Of a DNA stretch of 12,645 nt, positions 6,008-12,645 are shown piece after piece. Position 1 is the stretch's first letter. Each line of letters opens with the position of its first letter. This DNA is from a bacterium (GTDB taxonomy: Bacteria > Zixibacteria > MSB-5A5 > GN15 > FEB-12): assembly GCA_030612965.1 (NCBI GenBank), contig JAUWMW010000041.1:1-12645 (forward strand). Direction: 5' to 3'. The notes beneath the pieces were generated by a model. It was given only the letters and a program-made list of their open reading frames with translations, ran no database searches and was not told the origin of the DNA. Made by a program: the position numbers and the translations under genes.

Positions 6008-6149
6008 TACGGCGTTGTTGGCGTCTCGATACTGTGAATTACCTCCTGCCGACAGCAACCGAGTTGATTAACCGGTCCGCGCGGAAACATGGTTGTGGTC
6101 CGGGACGTAGAAGGGATAAACGAGCTAACAGAGCGGAGGCCCGACTAAG
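6008..6149 (+). promoter_or_regulatory. Long 5' leader with possible ribosome-site sequestration
   Basis: The ribosome site of the STAS gene, GGAGG (6135-6139), is 10 bases before its ATG. Upstream, CCTCCTGC (6042-6049) can pair with GCGGAGG (6133-6139) as 7 bp with one bulged U, which would hide the site. A 10-bp palindrome TCCGCGCGGA lies at 6076-6085. Any regulation is speculative. Confidence 0.3.
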
Positions 6150-6488
6150 ATGAAGCTTACCGACCGTGAGCAGGATGGGGTGGTAGTTCTTGAACCCAAG
6201 GGAAAGATCATGGGCGGACCGGATGCCACGCTGCTTCATGACAAGCTGTACGAGTTTATCCAGCAGGGCAGGACCAAAGTGGTTATCGACCTGTCGCGTA
6301 TTGAATGGATGAACTCTACCGGTCTGGGTATCCTCATTCAGGGATACACGACCCTTCGTAACAGCGACGGCCAGCTAAAACTAGCCAAAGTGACCGACAA
6401 GATACAGTCGCTTCTGACCATTACGAAATTAGTATCGGTGTTCGACGCTTATGACACGGTCGAGGATGCGATTGCGTCTTTCAACTAG
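6150..6488 (+). CDS. STAS-domain anti-sigma-factor antagonist (RsbV/SpoIIAA type)
   Basis: This 112-residue cytosolic protein is a single STAS domain. In partner switching the unphosphorylated antagonist binds the anti-sigma kinase and frees that kinase's target; the kinase inactivates it by phosphorylating a conserved serine. That serine is S56 in WMNSTGLG, matching MDSTGLG/MDSSGLG of RsbV and SpoIIAA, after the usual VVIDLSRIE strand. Length is normal for the family. The start has GGAGG 10 bases upstream. The next two genes encode the matching kinase and PP2C phosphatase, which strengthens the call. A hairpin with a T tract follows the stop codon. Its exact role (general stress, motility, biofilm) cannot be read from sequence, and I give no gene symbol because orthology to rsbV is not shown. 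Confidence 0.93.
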   Translation: MKLTDREQDGVVVLEPKGKIMGGPDATLLHDKLYEFIQQGRTKVVIDLSRIEWMNSTGLGILIQGYTTLRNSDGQLKLAKVTDKIQSLLTITKLVSVFDAYDTVEDAIASFN

Positions 6489-6527
6489 CTATCGGCAAGT
6501 CGACTGAGAATGGCCGTTTGCGATAAC

Positions 6528-6560
6528 GGGTAGGCGCGGACGTAGCCTGCCTGTTTTTTT
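6528..6560 (+). terminator. Intrinsic terminator / attenuator between STAS and kinase genes
   Basis: GGTAGGC (6529-6535) pairs with GCCTGCC (6545-6551), one G-U included, with an extra G-U at the base (6528/6552) and a 9-base loop. The sequence TG then T7 (6554-6560) follows. This is a normal rho-independent layout. The kinase gene's GGAG ribosome site begins at the very next base (6561). Because the downstream genes lack a separate visible promoter, partial read-through is likely, giving less kinase than antagonist message. Confidence 0.7.
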
Positions 6561-6575
6561 GGAGACCACCGTAAC

Positions 6576-6995
6576 ATGATGAAACCAGTGATCAAAGGTA
6601 ACAGCATTTCAATTCCATCCGACCAGGAGTACTTGTCGGACGTTGACGTATTCATTGAGGGCATCCTGCGGGGTTTCGGCGCCGACGAATCGGCCGTAGC
6701 CGATATCGCCATATCCGTCTCCGAACTCGTCAACAACGCCATCCTTCATGGCAACAAGTCAGCCTCGGATAAGGCGGTTGCCGTAACGATCTCGAAAAGC
6801 AACGGATGTGTTGAGATATCTGTGACCGACCAGGGCGCCGGGTTTGATCCCTGTGATATCGAGAACCCGATCGATGACGCCAACCTGATGAAAGAGGTCG
6901 GGCGTGGGATATTCATTGTGCGATCGTTAATGGACCAAGTGGAGATTGAGGCCTCCGATAGAGGCACCACTGTCATTGTCACCAAATGCATTTAG
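6576..6995 (+). CDS. Anti-sigma-factor serine kinase (RsbW/SpoIIAB type, GHKL ATPase)
   Basis: This is a 139-residue GHKL-fold ATPase. The N box is SELVNNAILHGNK (E50, N54, H58); the G1 box is VTDQGAGFDP (D85, G87, G89); the G2 box is GRGIFIVRSLMD (G109-G111), followed by GTTVIV. This is the full pattern of anti-sigma kinases that bind a sigma factor or another partner and phosphorylate the STAS antagonist on serine. Two ATGs (6576, 6579) stand at the start; GGAG lies 11 bases before the first, right after the T tract of the upstream attenuator. In B. subtilis rsbV and rsbW overlap; here they are 87 bases apart. The partner it inhibits is not identifiable, since no standard sigma factor gene is adjacent; its target could be elsewhere in the genome or not a sigma factor. 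Confidence 0.92.
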   Translation: MMKPVIKGNSISIPSDQEYLSDVDVFIEGILRGFGADESAVADIAISVSELVNNAILHGNKSASDKAVAVTISKSNGCVEISVTDQGAGFDPCDIENPIDDANLMKEVGRGIFIVRSLMDQVEIEASDRGTTVIVTKCI

Positions 6996-7032
6996 TTTAG
7001 TAAGGTCTGATCGTTTCGATTGAGGTTGGAGT

Positions 7033-9291
7033 ATGAGCGCAGAACTACTAAGAACACTGTGCTATTTCCTAACCGGTGGCTTTCTGATTTTTCTGGCCAT
7101 CACTATTACGCGTGACAATTTCCGCAGCAGGCTAAATCGTGTTACCGGCGCCATGTTATTTTTCGCGGGACTGGGTCCATTGTTCATGGCCTTAGGCTCC
7201 GTTCTCGCGCAATCGGCGACCGCCCCCCTTGGTTTCGAAGCATCACCTGTTTACAAACTGCGCCACCTGTGGGAGTTTTTCTTCCCGCTTCTGCTCCTGT
7301 TCTCCTGCCTGTTTCCCTTCGACCGCCTGAGTCGCGCCGGCTATCGTTATATCCGCCTTGCGATTTTCCTGCCCCCGCTGATGCACAGCGTGATCGTGCT
7401 CTTCTTTGACCAGCTATCCTCCGCCCTCGACATATTTCATGTCGACCCCGGTGACGAGGGGCTTTCCAGCCTGGTCGTGCAGCCGCTGGCGACATTGTTT
7501 TCCTGGCTGAAACTAACTCTGAACGTGCTTCGGGGATATGAGAGATCCATTTTTGCCGTGATCAGCATAGCCTACGTAGTAGCGGCAGGTTACTTCCTCG
7601 AGTCAGGCCGGAAGCGTGTCACCAACCCAAAGATTTTGACCCAGACGCGATGGGTGCTGACCGGCACACGAATCGGCCTCGGACTCTACTTGGTGGCTCA
7701 GCTTGGCTGGATGCTGGCTCCTCGATTGTTCAGCGAGGGAGTGACATCGAGCCTACTGGTGACTGCGTTGCTGGCCGGGTCGGGTTTGTTCATTTTCGCC
7801 ACCATACGACATCAGTTCCTGGATGTTCAGATGGTGTTCCGCCAATCTTTCGTCAACACTATTACATCTGCTCTGCTGGTGGGTGTCTACATTGTCATGG
7901 TGGTTCAGAGTCGGGCTATCGTGGCTTCCATGTTTGGTGTTGAGGCCGAACTGGTCAGCTACGGCTTCATCATCCTGCTCCTGTTGTTCTTTCAACCCAT
8001 CAATAACTGGGTGGACGATCTGATTCGTTCCATGTTCATGCGGACCCGTACCGATCATCGCAATGTGATCGAACGGTTTTCGCGTCAGGTAATATCGCTT
8101 TTCGACCCGACGCAGTTGCGCCAGACTATCGAAGAAACACTCAAGACGACTCTTCTGGTCAATCGTGTCTATTTCATTTTGTACGATGACAGCATTACCG
8201 AGTACGCCATGCTGCCCAGCGATGATCACCCGCGGCGGGTTGTCATAGACCGCCAGGACCTGATGCTGCGCGGAATAAACCTGCTTGACGCCCCGACCTA
8301 TTACCGAAGCCTGACCGATTACAGTCCCGGCTCCGATCTGGCGACGATGTTGGAGACTCGCGGCGTACGAATGGTGCTGCCCATGAAGGACGCCGACCAC
8401 TTGCTCGGGTTTGTGGCCCTGACGGAGAAAGCGGCCGGGTATCGTTATTCATCTGAGGATCTCAACCTGCTGGGGGTACTGTCAAACCAGATGGTCAGCG
8501 CGCTCACCAACGCCCGCTTGTATGTCGAGTCTCTTGAGCGCACGCGTCTTCAGGAAGAGATCAACATGGCGCGGCAGATCCAACTCGACCTGCTGCCCTC
8601 AAACCCTCCGACTATCGACTGTTCCACCATCTGTGCCCGTTCGACACCGTCACGGACGGTGGGGGGTGACTTTTACGACTTCATCAAAATCGATGGAGAT
8701 CGGCTGGGCGTGGTTATCGCCGATGCCTCGGGCAAGGGGATGCCGGCGGCCTTGATGATCACACAGACACAAGCCATGATCCGCAGCGAAGTCAACAACG
8801 GCACTCCCATCGCCAGTATGCTCAAGAATGTCAATCAACAACTCGCCGCTACCACCTCGGCCGAGAAATACGTAACCCTTTTCTACGGCGAATTGGATAC
8901 CAGGCGCGGTACGTTCCACTATGCCAACGCCGGCCACAACTATCCTATTCTGGCTCGCTCGGACGGCACTATTGAATTGCTGAAGACCGGCGGGCTGATT
9001 ATCGGCGCCCTTCCCCATATGGAATATGACGAAGATACGGTAACACTCGGGCCGGATGACATGCTGGTGTTGTTCACCGACGGTCTGTCCGAGGCCATGG
9101 ACGAAAACGAAGTGGAGTATGGCGAAGACCGCCTACGCCAACTTGTGTGTAATCATCGCAATCAGAAGGCTCACGAAATCATGGAAACAATGCTGAACGA
9201 CGTGCGTTCTCATGATCCGACCAGCCCACCGCGCGATGACACAACTATAGTAGCCCTCAAAATGAACGGGACAATCAGCGCTCATGAGTAA
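7033..9291 (+). CDS. Membrane-bound GAF-PP2C serine phosphatase (RsbU/SpoIIE type)
   Basis: This 752-residue protein should dephosphorylate the STAS antagonist in response to a signal. Residues 1-330 are membranous, with about nine hydrophobic segments (for example 9-26, 38-58, 77-95, 100-120, 172-190 and pairs near 240-260, 275-290, 305-322). The segment around 340-495 resembles a GAF domain and ends YSSEDLNLLGVLSNQMVSAL. A short coiled linker (500-515, EEINMARQIQLDLLP) is typical of RsbU-like PP2C proteins. The phosphatase carries the metal-binding motifs VGGDFYDF (about 544), IADASGKGMPAAL (563), LFTDGLSEA (680) and RDDTTIV (733), all with their aspartates. The ATG follows GAGGTTGGAG. The gene begins 37 bases after the kinase gene and overlaps the next gene by 8 bases. 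RsbU lacks such a membrane region, so the signal probably arises at or in the membrane. Confidence 0.93.
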   Translation: MSAELLRTLCYFLTGGFLIFLAITITRDNFRSRLNRVTGAMLFFAGLGPLFMALGSVLAQSATAPLGFEASPVYKLRHLWEFFFPLLLLFSCLFPFDRLSRAGYRYIRLAIFLPPLMHSVIVLFFDQLSSALDIFHVDPGDEGLSSLVVQPLATLFSWLKLTLNVLRGYERSIFAVISIAYVVAAGYFLESGRKRVTNPKILTQTRWVLTGTRIGLGLYLVAQLGWMLAPRLFSEGVTSSLLVTALLAGSGLFIFATIRHQFLDVQMVFRQSFVNTITSALLVGVYIVMVVQSRAIVASMFGVEAELVSYGFIILLLLFFQPINNWVDDLIRSMFMRTRTDHRNVIERFSRQVISLFDPTQLRQTIEETLKTTLLVNRVYFILYDDSITEYAMLPSDDHPRRVVIDRQDLMLRGINLLDAPTYYRSLTDYSPGSDLATMLETRGVRMVLPMKDADHLLGFVALTEKAAGYRYSSEDLNLLGVLSNQMVSALTNARLYVESLERTRLQEEINMARQIQLDLLPSNPPTIDCSTICARSTPSRTVGGDFYDFIKIDGDRLGVVIADASGKGMPAALMITQTQAMIRSEVNNGTPIASMLKNVNQQLAATTSAEKYVTLFYGELDTRRGTFHYANAGHNYPILARSDGTIELLKTGGLIIGALPHMEYDEDTVTLGPDDMLVLFTDGLSEAMDENEVEYGEDRLRQLVCNHRNQKAHEIMETMLNDVRSHDPTSPPRDDTTIVALKMNGTISAHE

Positions 9292-9850
9292 GAAACATGA
9301 TCTATTCGACGACCGCAAACTAACCGAACTGAAAAACATGCACTGCGGCTACCGGTACTGTCCGAAGTGCGGCGGACCGCTGGTGGAACGCGAGATTGAA
9401 CATGCGCAGCGCATGATCTGTCCCGACGAAAAGTGTGGGTATATCTTTTATCAAAACCCGATCCCGGCCGCCGGAGTGATTGTGGTCCGAGAGGCACAGG
9501 TTCTGTTGGTCAAGCGGGCGCATCCCCCACGGATAGGTTGGTGGTGTATTCCGGCCGGTTTCATGGAGTGGAGCGAACATCCCAAAGAAACCGCCGTGCG
9601 TGAGCTGGCCGAAGAGACAGGACTGGAAGTACGTTTGACTTCGATGTTCGATGTTTACCACGGCAACGACGACCCGCGCACCAATGCTGTTCTCATCCTG
9701 TACCTGGGTGACGTGATCGGCGGTGAGATGAAGGCGGCTGATGATGCCATGGAGGTTCGTTACTTCCCCTTTGACGAGTTGCCGGACAAGATCGCCTTCA
9801 TCTCGCACCGCCAGGCGCTACAGGAATACATTCACCGCTTTCTGAACTGA
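9284..9850 (+). CDS. Zinc-ribbon NUDIX hydrolase
   Basis: This is a 188-residue cytosolic enzyme. A zinc ribbon at about 24-58 uses C26-x2-C29 and C46-x4-C51. The NUDIX domain follows with an intact box G92-x5-E98-x7-R106-E107-L-A-E110-E111-T-G113-L114, the Mg-binding catalytic helix. Ribbon-plus-NUDIX order recalls NudC-like NADH pyrophosphatases, but it is shorter than NudC and I do not see the NudC signature after the box. ADP-ribose, NAD(H) or another nucleoside diphosphate derivative are all possible substrates. Its start overlaps the phosphatase gene by 8 bases, and the next gene begins 5 bases after its stop, so it is firmly inside the operon. Why a NUDIX enzyme sits between a partner switch and a two-component system is unclear. 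Confidence 0.93.
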   Translation: MSKKHDLFDDRKLTELKNMHCGYRYCPKCGGPLVEREIEHAQRMICPDEKCGYIFYQNPIPAAGVIVVREAQVLLVKRAHPPRIGWWCIPAGFMEWSEHPKETAVRELAEETGLEVRLTSMFDVYHGNDDPRTNAVLILYLGDVIGGEMKAADDAMEVRYFPFDELPDKIAFISHRQALQEYIHRFLN

Positions 9851-9855
9851 GTCAA

Positions 9856-11328
9856 ATGAAATCCGGGTTTGGCAGAAAACTGTTTAGGCTCTTCCTGCTG
9901 TTCTCCCTCATACCATCAGCAGCACTGGCCCTCTTTGGTTACTACCTGACTACCGAGTCGACGGCCTTCCAAACATCGACCACTGCCGGTGGAACCACTG
10001 AGCTTGACAGTTACTACAAGACCTTCGTGGTTTCGAGAATAGAGACGGGCCTCAACGCGTTCATTCAACGAACTTCACCGCTCCGGACTGACCTGGATTT
10101 CTTGTTTACGCTTGATGATACCGTGATGACAACGCACGTGGGCGACTCTCTGCTCGCATCGGTCGGTAGTGCTGACCTGCGCACCCGCATCTTCGAAAAC
10201 CACAGCGGTATGCTGGAGACACCGTACGGTGTGCTGCAGTATCACTGTCGCGTCTCCGCGACGTCGGAACTCATCTGCGGCGGGTATCTCCATGACCGCG
10301 AGTACTCGCAAATACTGGAACAGATACAAAGAGAACAGGCCGGCAAATCGTCAAGCAAGGAGCTTCGTTCTCGATACCTTTACTTTCTGGCCCTCCTCTT
10401 CTTGCTGGTGGGATGCGTCACGGTCCTTGTGGCCTGGATTTTTTCCTCCCGTCTGGCCGGATCGCTGTCGCGTCCGTTGATCCGCCTGAGCAGCGCCTCC
10501 GAAGAGATCGCCGAGGGTAAGTTCGGACGGAAGGTTGAGCCGGCCGGTGTCGGTGAGATACGCACCTTGATCAACAGTTTCAACCGCATGTCGGAACGCC
10601 TGGAGTTCACTACCACCCGCCTCGCCCAGACGGAACGGGTTGCGGCCTGGCGCAACGTGGCACGGCGGTTTGCTCATGAACTGAAGAACCCCCTGCAACC
10701 GATCATGATCTCGCTGCACCGTCTGGAGAAACTGCTGAAGGACTCCGATCATTATGCCGAAGCTGCGGAACCATTGCGAGCGGCCACGGAGGAGTTAAGA
10801 CACCTGGTCGATCTGGCCGATCGGTTTTCTCACCTGGCCAAACTCCCGCCGCCCAAGTTGGAGACAGTCGATCTCACGGATCTCCTAAAGTCCATTGCTG
10901 CTCTCTATCGTGATCGCATGGATAGCTATCGCTTTGACGTCGAACTACCCGACCACGCAGTAACAGCCAAACTGGACGTCACCTATTTTCGAGAGGCCCT
11001 ACACAATCTGTTACAGAACGCCGCCGATGCTTCATCCCAGGGTGACCTGGTTCGTCTGGCTCTCGTCGCTAGTGAGGACCGAATCGACATCATCGTGGAG
11101 GATCATGGGGCCGGCATGTCGCCCGAGACGATTTCTTCGGCCAGAATACCGTACTTCACCACCAAGAAAAAAGGAAAGGGACTGGGACTGGCAATCGTAG
11201 AGAAAGTCATAACTGAAAGTGGCGGTGGGCTCACTATCGACTCGAAGGAAGGGTCGGGCACGACAATCACTATCACGCTGCAGCGGGAGGACGAATCGGA
11301 TGCGGAACAGAATCCTGATAATCGATGA
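9856..11328 (+). CDS. NtrY-like membrane sensor histidine kinase
   Basis: This is a 490-residue inner-membrane kinase. TM1 is about 9-31, an extracytoplasmic sensor region spans 32-172, TM2 is 173-197, and a HAMP linker is 198-250 (RPLIRLSSASEEIAEGKFG). The phospho-acceptor is H274 in RRFAHELKNPLQPI, a pattern typical of NtrY-type kinases. The ATP-binding domain has an N box (EALHNLLQNAADA, 380-392), G1 (VEDHGAGM), an F box (PYFTTKKKGKG) and G2 (GLGLAIV). There is no PAS domain between HAMP and HisKA, which many NtrY proteins have. The sensor region has two cysteines (C131, C141) that could form a disulphide. The ATG at 9856 has no clear ribosome site and lies 5 bases after the NUDIX stop, so translation is probably coupled. 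The 3' end overlaps the response-regulator gene by 29 bases, making that its likely partner. The ligand is unknown. Confidence 0.93.
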   Translation: MKSGFGRKLFRLFLLFSLIPSAALALFGYYLTTESTAFQTSTTAGGTTELDSYYKTFVVSRIETGLNAFIQRTSPLRTDLDFLFTLDDTVMTTHVGDSLLASVGSADLRTRIFENHSGMLETPYGVLQYHCRVSATSELICGGYLHDREYSQILEQIQREQAGKSSSKELRSRYLYFLALLFLLVGCVTVLVAWIFSSRLAGSLSRPLIRLSSASEEIAEGKFGRKVEPAGVGEIRTLINSFNRMSERLEFTTTRLAQTERVAAWRNVARRFAHELKNPLQPIMISLHRLEKLLKDSDHYAEAAEPLRAATEELRHLVDLADRFSHLAKLPPPKLETVDLTDLLKSIAALYRDRMDSYRFDVELPDHAVTAKLDVTYFREALHNLLQNAADASSQGDLVRLALVASEDRIDIIVEDHGAGMSPETISSARIPYFTTKKKGKGLGLAIVEKVITESGGGLTIDSKEGSGTTITITLQREDESDAEQNPDNR

Positions 11329-12640
11329 TGAGCCCAACATCACCGGTTCCTTTGCTTCGCTGTTGACCGACGAAGGACACCTCGCTGAAGGCGCATCCGA
11401 CGCTGAGACCGGCCTGAAGCGGATCCAGCGGAACAAGTACGATCTGGTCCTGCTTGATCTCAACCTGCCGGGACTCTCTGGAATCGAATTCCTGAAGCGG
11501 ATCAAGGGGGATACTACCGCGCCTATGGTTCTGGTTATCTCCGGGCAGTCTGAAATCGCAGTTGCTCTGGAAGCCATGAAGCTCGGCGCCGTCGATTATT
11601 TGGAAAAACCAGTGGCGCCGGAACGACTGATCTCATCGGTGCGCGCCGCCTTGATGCTGCTGCAAGCCGAACGGCAACGTTCGATCATGGCCGATGAGGT
11701 AGATGCCGGTTCGCAGATGATTGGACAGTCGGCGTCCATGAGACAACTTTCGAGTGTCATCAGCCAGGCCGCGCCGACCGATGTCACCGTTCTGATCGAA
11801 GGTGAGAATGGTACCGGCAAGGAACTGGTAGCCACTCGCATCTATCTTGAGAGCCGCCGCCGCGACCGACCGTTTGTCAAAGTCAACTGCCCCGGCATCC
11901 CGGAAACGCTTTTCGAATCGGAGTTGTTTGGGCATCGCAAGGGTGCTTTCACCGGTGCCGTCAAGGACTACCCCGGCAAATTCGTCCTGGCTGACGGCGG
12001 CACCATTTTTCTCGACGAGATAGGTGATCTCCCCCGGTCGTGTCAGGCCAAACTGCTGCGGGTGCTGGAGACGGGTGAGGTGGAAACATTAGGTGCAACC
12101 GATCGCCACCTGGTCGACGTGCGCGTGATCGCCGCCACCAATCGCAACCTGTCCGAACTGATCGCTCAGGCGCAGTTTCGTGAGGACCTTTTCTACCGCC
12201 TGTCGGTGTTTCAGATTAAGGTGCCGCCACTACGTGAACGAACGGACGATATCCCACTGTTAGCAGGAGAGTTCCTCAGGCGGTTTGATCCATCGTCGCA
12301 AACCACTCTTTCCAGTGACGCCCTGGCCTTCCTGACCACTCTCGACTACCCAGGGAACGTGCGGCAACTGAAGAACATCATCGAACGCCTCACCATCATC
12401 GCTCATGGTCGCACTATCAATCTCGAGGAGTTGACTTCTCAACGCGACTCGGGAACGCCTGCTACCCCAGGGCCGAACGCTGCCTCACTGGCCGAGCAAC
12501 TTCGCACCTTTGAGAAGAGTCTACTACAGACCACGCTGCAGAGATGCAAAGGGAATATTTCCGAGGCTGCGCGCCTGCTTGAGGTTGATCGATCCAATCT
12601 CTCCAGGAAGATAAAGGAGTTTGGGTTGAAGGACAGGTGA
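11300..12640 (+). CDS. Sigma54-dependent response regulator (NtrX/NtrC-like)
   Basis: This 446-residue regulator activates sigma54 RNA polymerase when phosphorylated. The receiver domain (1-120) has acidic D9-D10, phospho-acceptor D53 (LLDLNLPG), S81 and K103 (YLEKP). The AAA+ domain (about 140-365) has Walker A GENGTGKE (168-175), where the usual GESGTGKE serine is Asn; the sigma54-contact loop GAFTGA (215-220); and Walker B GTIFLDE. The C-terminal Fis-type HTH (401-446) includes NISEAARLLEVDRSNLSRKI. The start at 11300 has GGGAGG 9 bases upstream and begins directly at the receiver; the frame is open further upstream, inside the kinase gene, but that is not needed. It overlaps the kinase gene by 29 bases and completes the two-component pair. 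Five bases remain in the window after its stop, so operon continuation cannot be judged. Confidence 0.95.
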   Translation: MRNRILIIDDEPNITGSFASLLTDEGHLAEGASDAETGLKRIQRNKYDLVLLDLNLPGLSGIEFLKRIKGDTTAPMVLVISGQSEIAVALEAMKLGAVDYLEKPVAPERLISSVRAALMLLQAERQRSIMADEVDAGSQMIGQSASMRQLSSVISQAAPTDVTVLIEGENGTGKELVATRIYLESRRRDRPFVKVNCPGIPETLFESELFGHRKGAFTGAVKDYPGKFVLADGGTIFLDEIGDLPRSCQAKLLRVLETGEVETLGATDRHLVDVRVIAATNRNLSELIAQAQFREDLFYRLSVFQIKVPPLRERTDDIPLLAGEFLRRFDPSSQTTLSSDALAFLTTLDYPGNVRQLKNIIERLTIIAHGRTINLEELTSQRDSGTPATPGPNAASLAEQLRTFEKSLLQTTLQRCKGNISEAARLLEVDRSNLSRKIKEFGLKDR

Positions 12641-12645
12641 ACGAG

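Noticed and set aside
7753..8400. 215-codon minus-strand ORF opposite the PP2C phosphatase
   Set aside because: Antisense shadow of a gene with clear domain motifs; no ribosome site or known domain.

Overview
The window reads as a chromosomal piece of an uncultured Gram-negative bacterium, probably in the FCB (Fibrobacteres-Chlorobi-Bacteroidetes) superphylum. Three things point there. LpxC and FabZ are fused into one lipid A/fatty-acid enzyme, directly followed by lpxA. A secreted protein ends in two dockerin-like 'DxNxDG...DITDLVYLVDYMF' repeats, a style common in candidate phylum Zixibacteria and relatives. Intergenic DNA carries GGGGCAGA/TCTGCC hairpins and a long inverted repeat. The phylum is an inference; there is no rRNA marker here.

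Layout, left to right. (1) 1-1466, minus strand: the start of lpxA and the complete lpxC-fabZ fusion, with a good sigma70-type promoter at 1496-1524. (2) 1505-1800: non-coding, with a 26-bp-arm inverted repeat and two related short hairpins. (3) 1800-2676, minus strand: a two-gene regulator cassette. It encodes a sigma-region-4-like protein with a C-terminal CxxC...HxxxH zinc-HTH-like tail, then a small ribbon-helix-helix protein. Upstream lies a cluster of repeated TCACA boxes and a TGACTA/TAGTCA dyad that look like operators. (4) 2993-3697, plus strand: a CPBP (CAAX/Abi-type) membrane protease whose reading frame seems to begin upstream of its first ATG. (5) 3873-5513, minus strand: a secreted dockerin-tailed protein with a near-consensus promoter at 5730-5758 and a leader of about 210 nt. 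That leader contains a hairpin and a relic copy of the dockerin gene's own 3' end, so 33-bp direct repeats bracket the gene. (6) 6150-12640, plus strand: a six-gene signalling operon with a promoter at 5974-6001.

The operon is the functional centre of the window. It encodes a STAS anti-sigma-factor antagonist, an RsbW/SpoIIAB-type kinase, and a large membrane-bound GAF-PP2C phosphatase (RsbU/SpoIIE type). These are followed by a zinc-ribbon NUDIX hydrolase, a NtrY-like membrane histidine kinase and a NtrX/NtrC-like sigma54-dependent response regulator. The partner-switching module and the sigma54 two-component system are packed with overlaps or gaps of only a few bases, which suggests joint expression and perhaps signal integration. 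A hairpin plus T7 tract sits between the STAS and kinase genes and probably acts as an attenuator setting the antagonist:kinase ratio. No classical sigma-factor gene is adjacent, so the target of the partner switch is not visible here.

The candidates for something undescribed are the sigma4/zinc-HTH plus RHH cassette with its repeat-rich upstream region, the repeat-bracketed dockerin gene, and the partner-switch/sigma54 composite operon with its internal attenuator.
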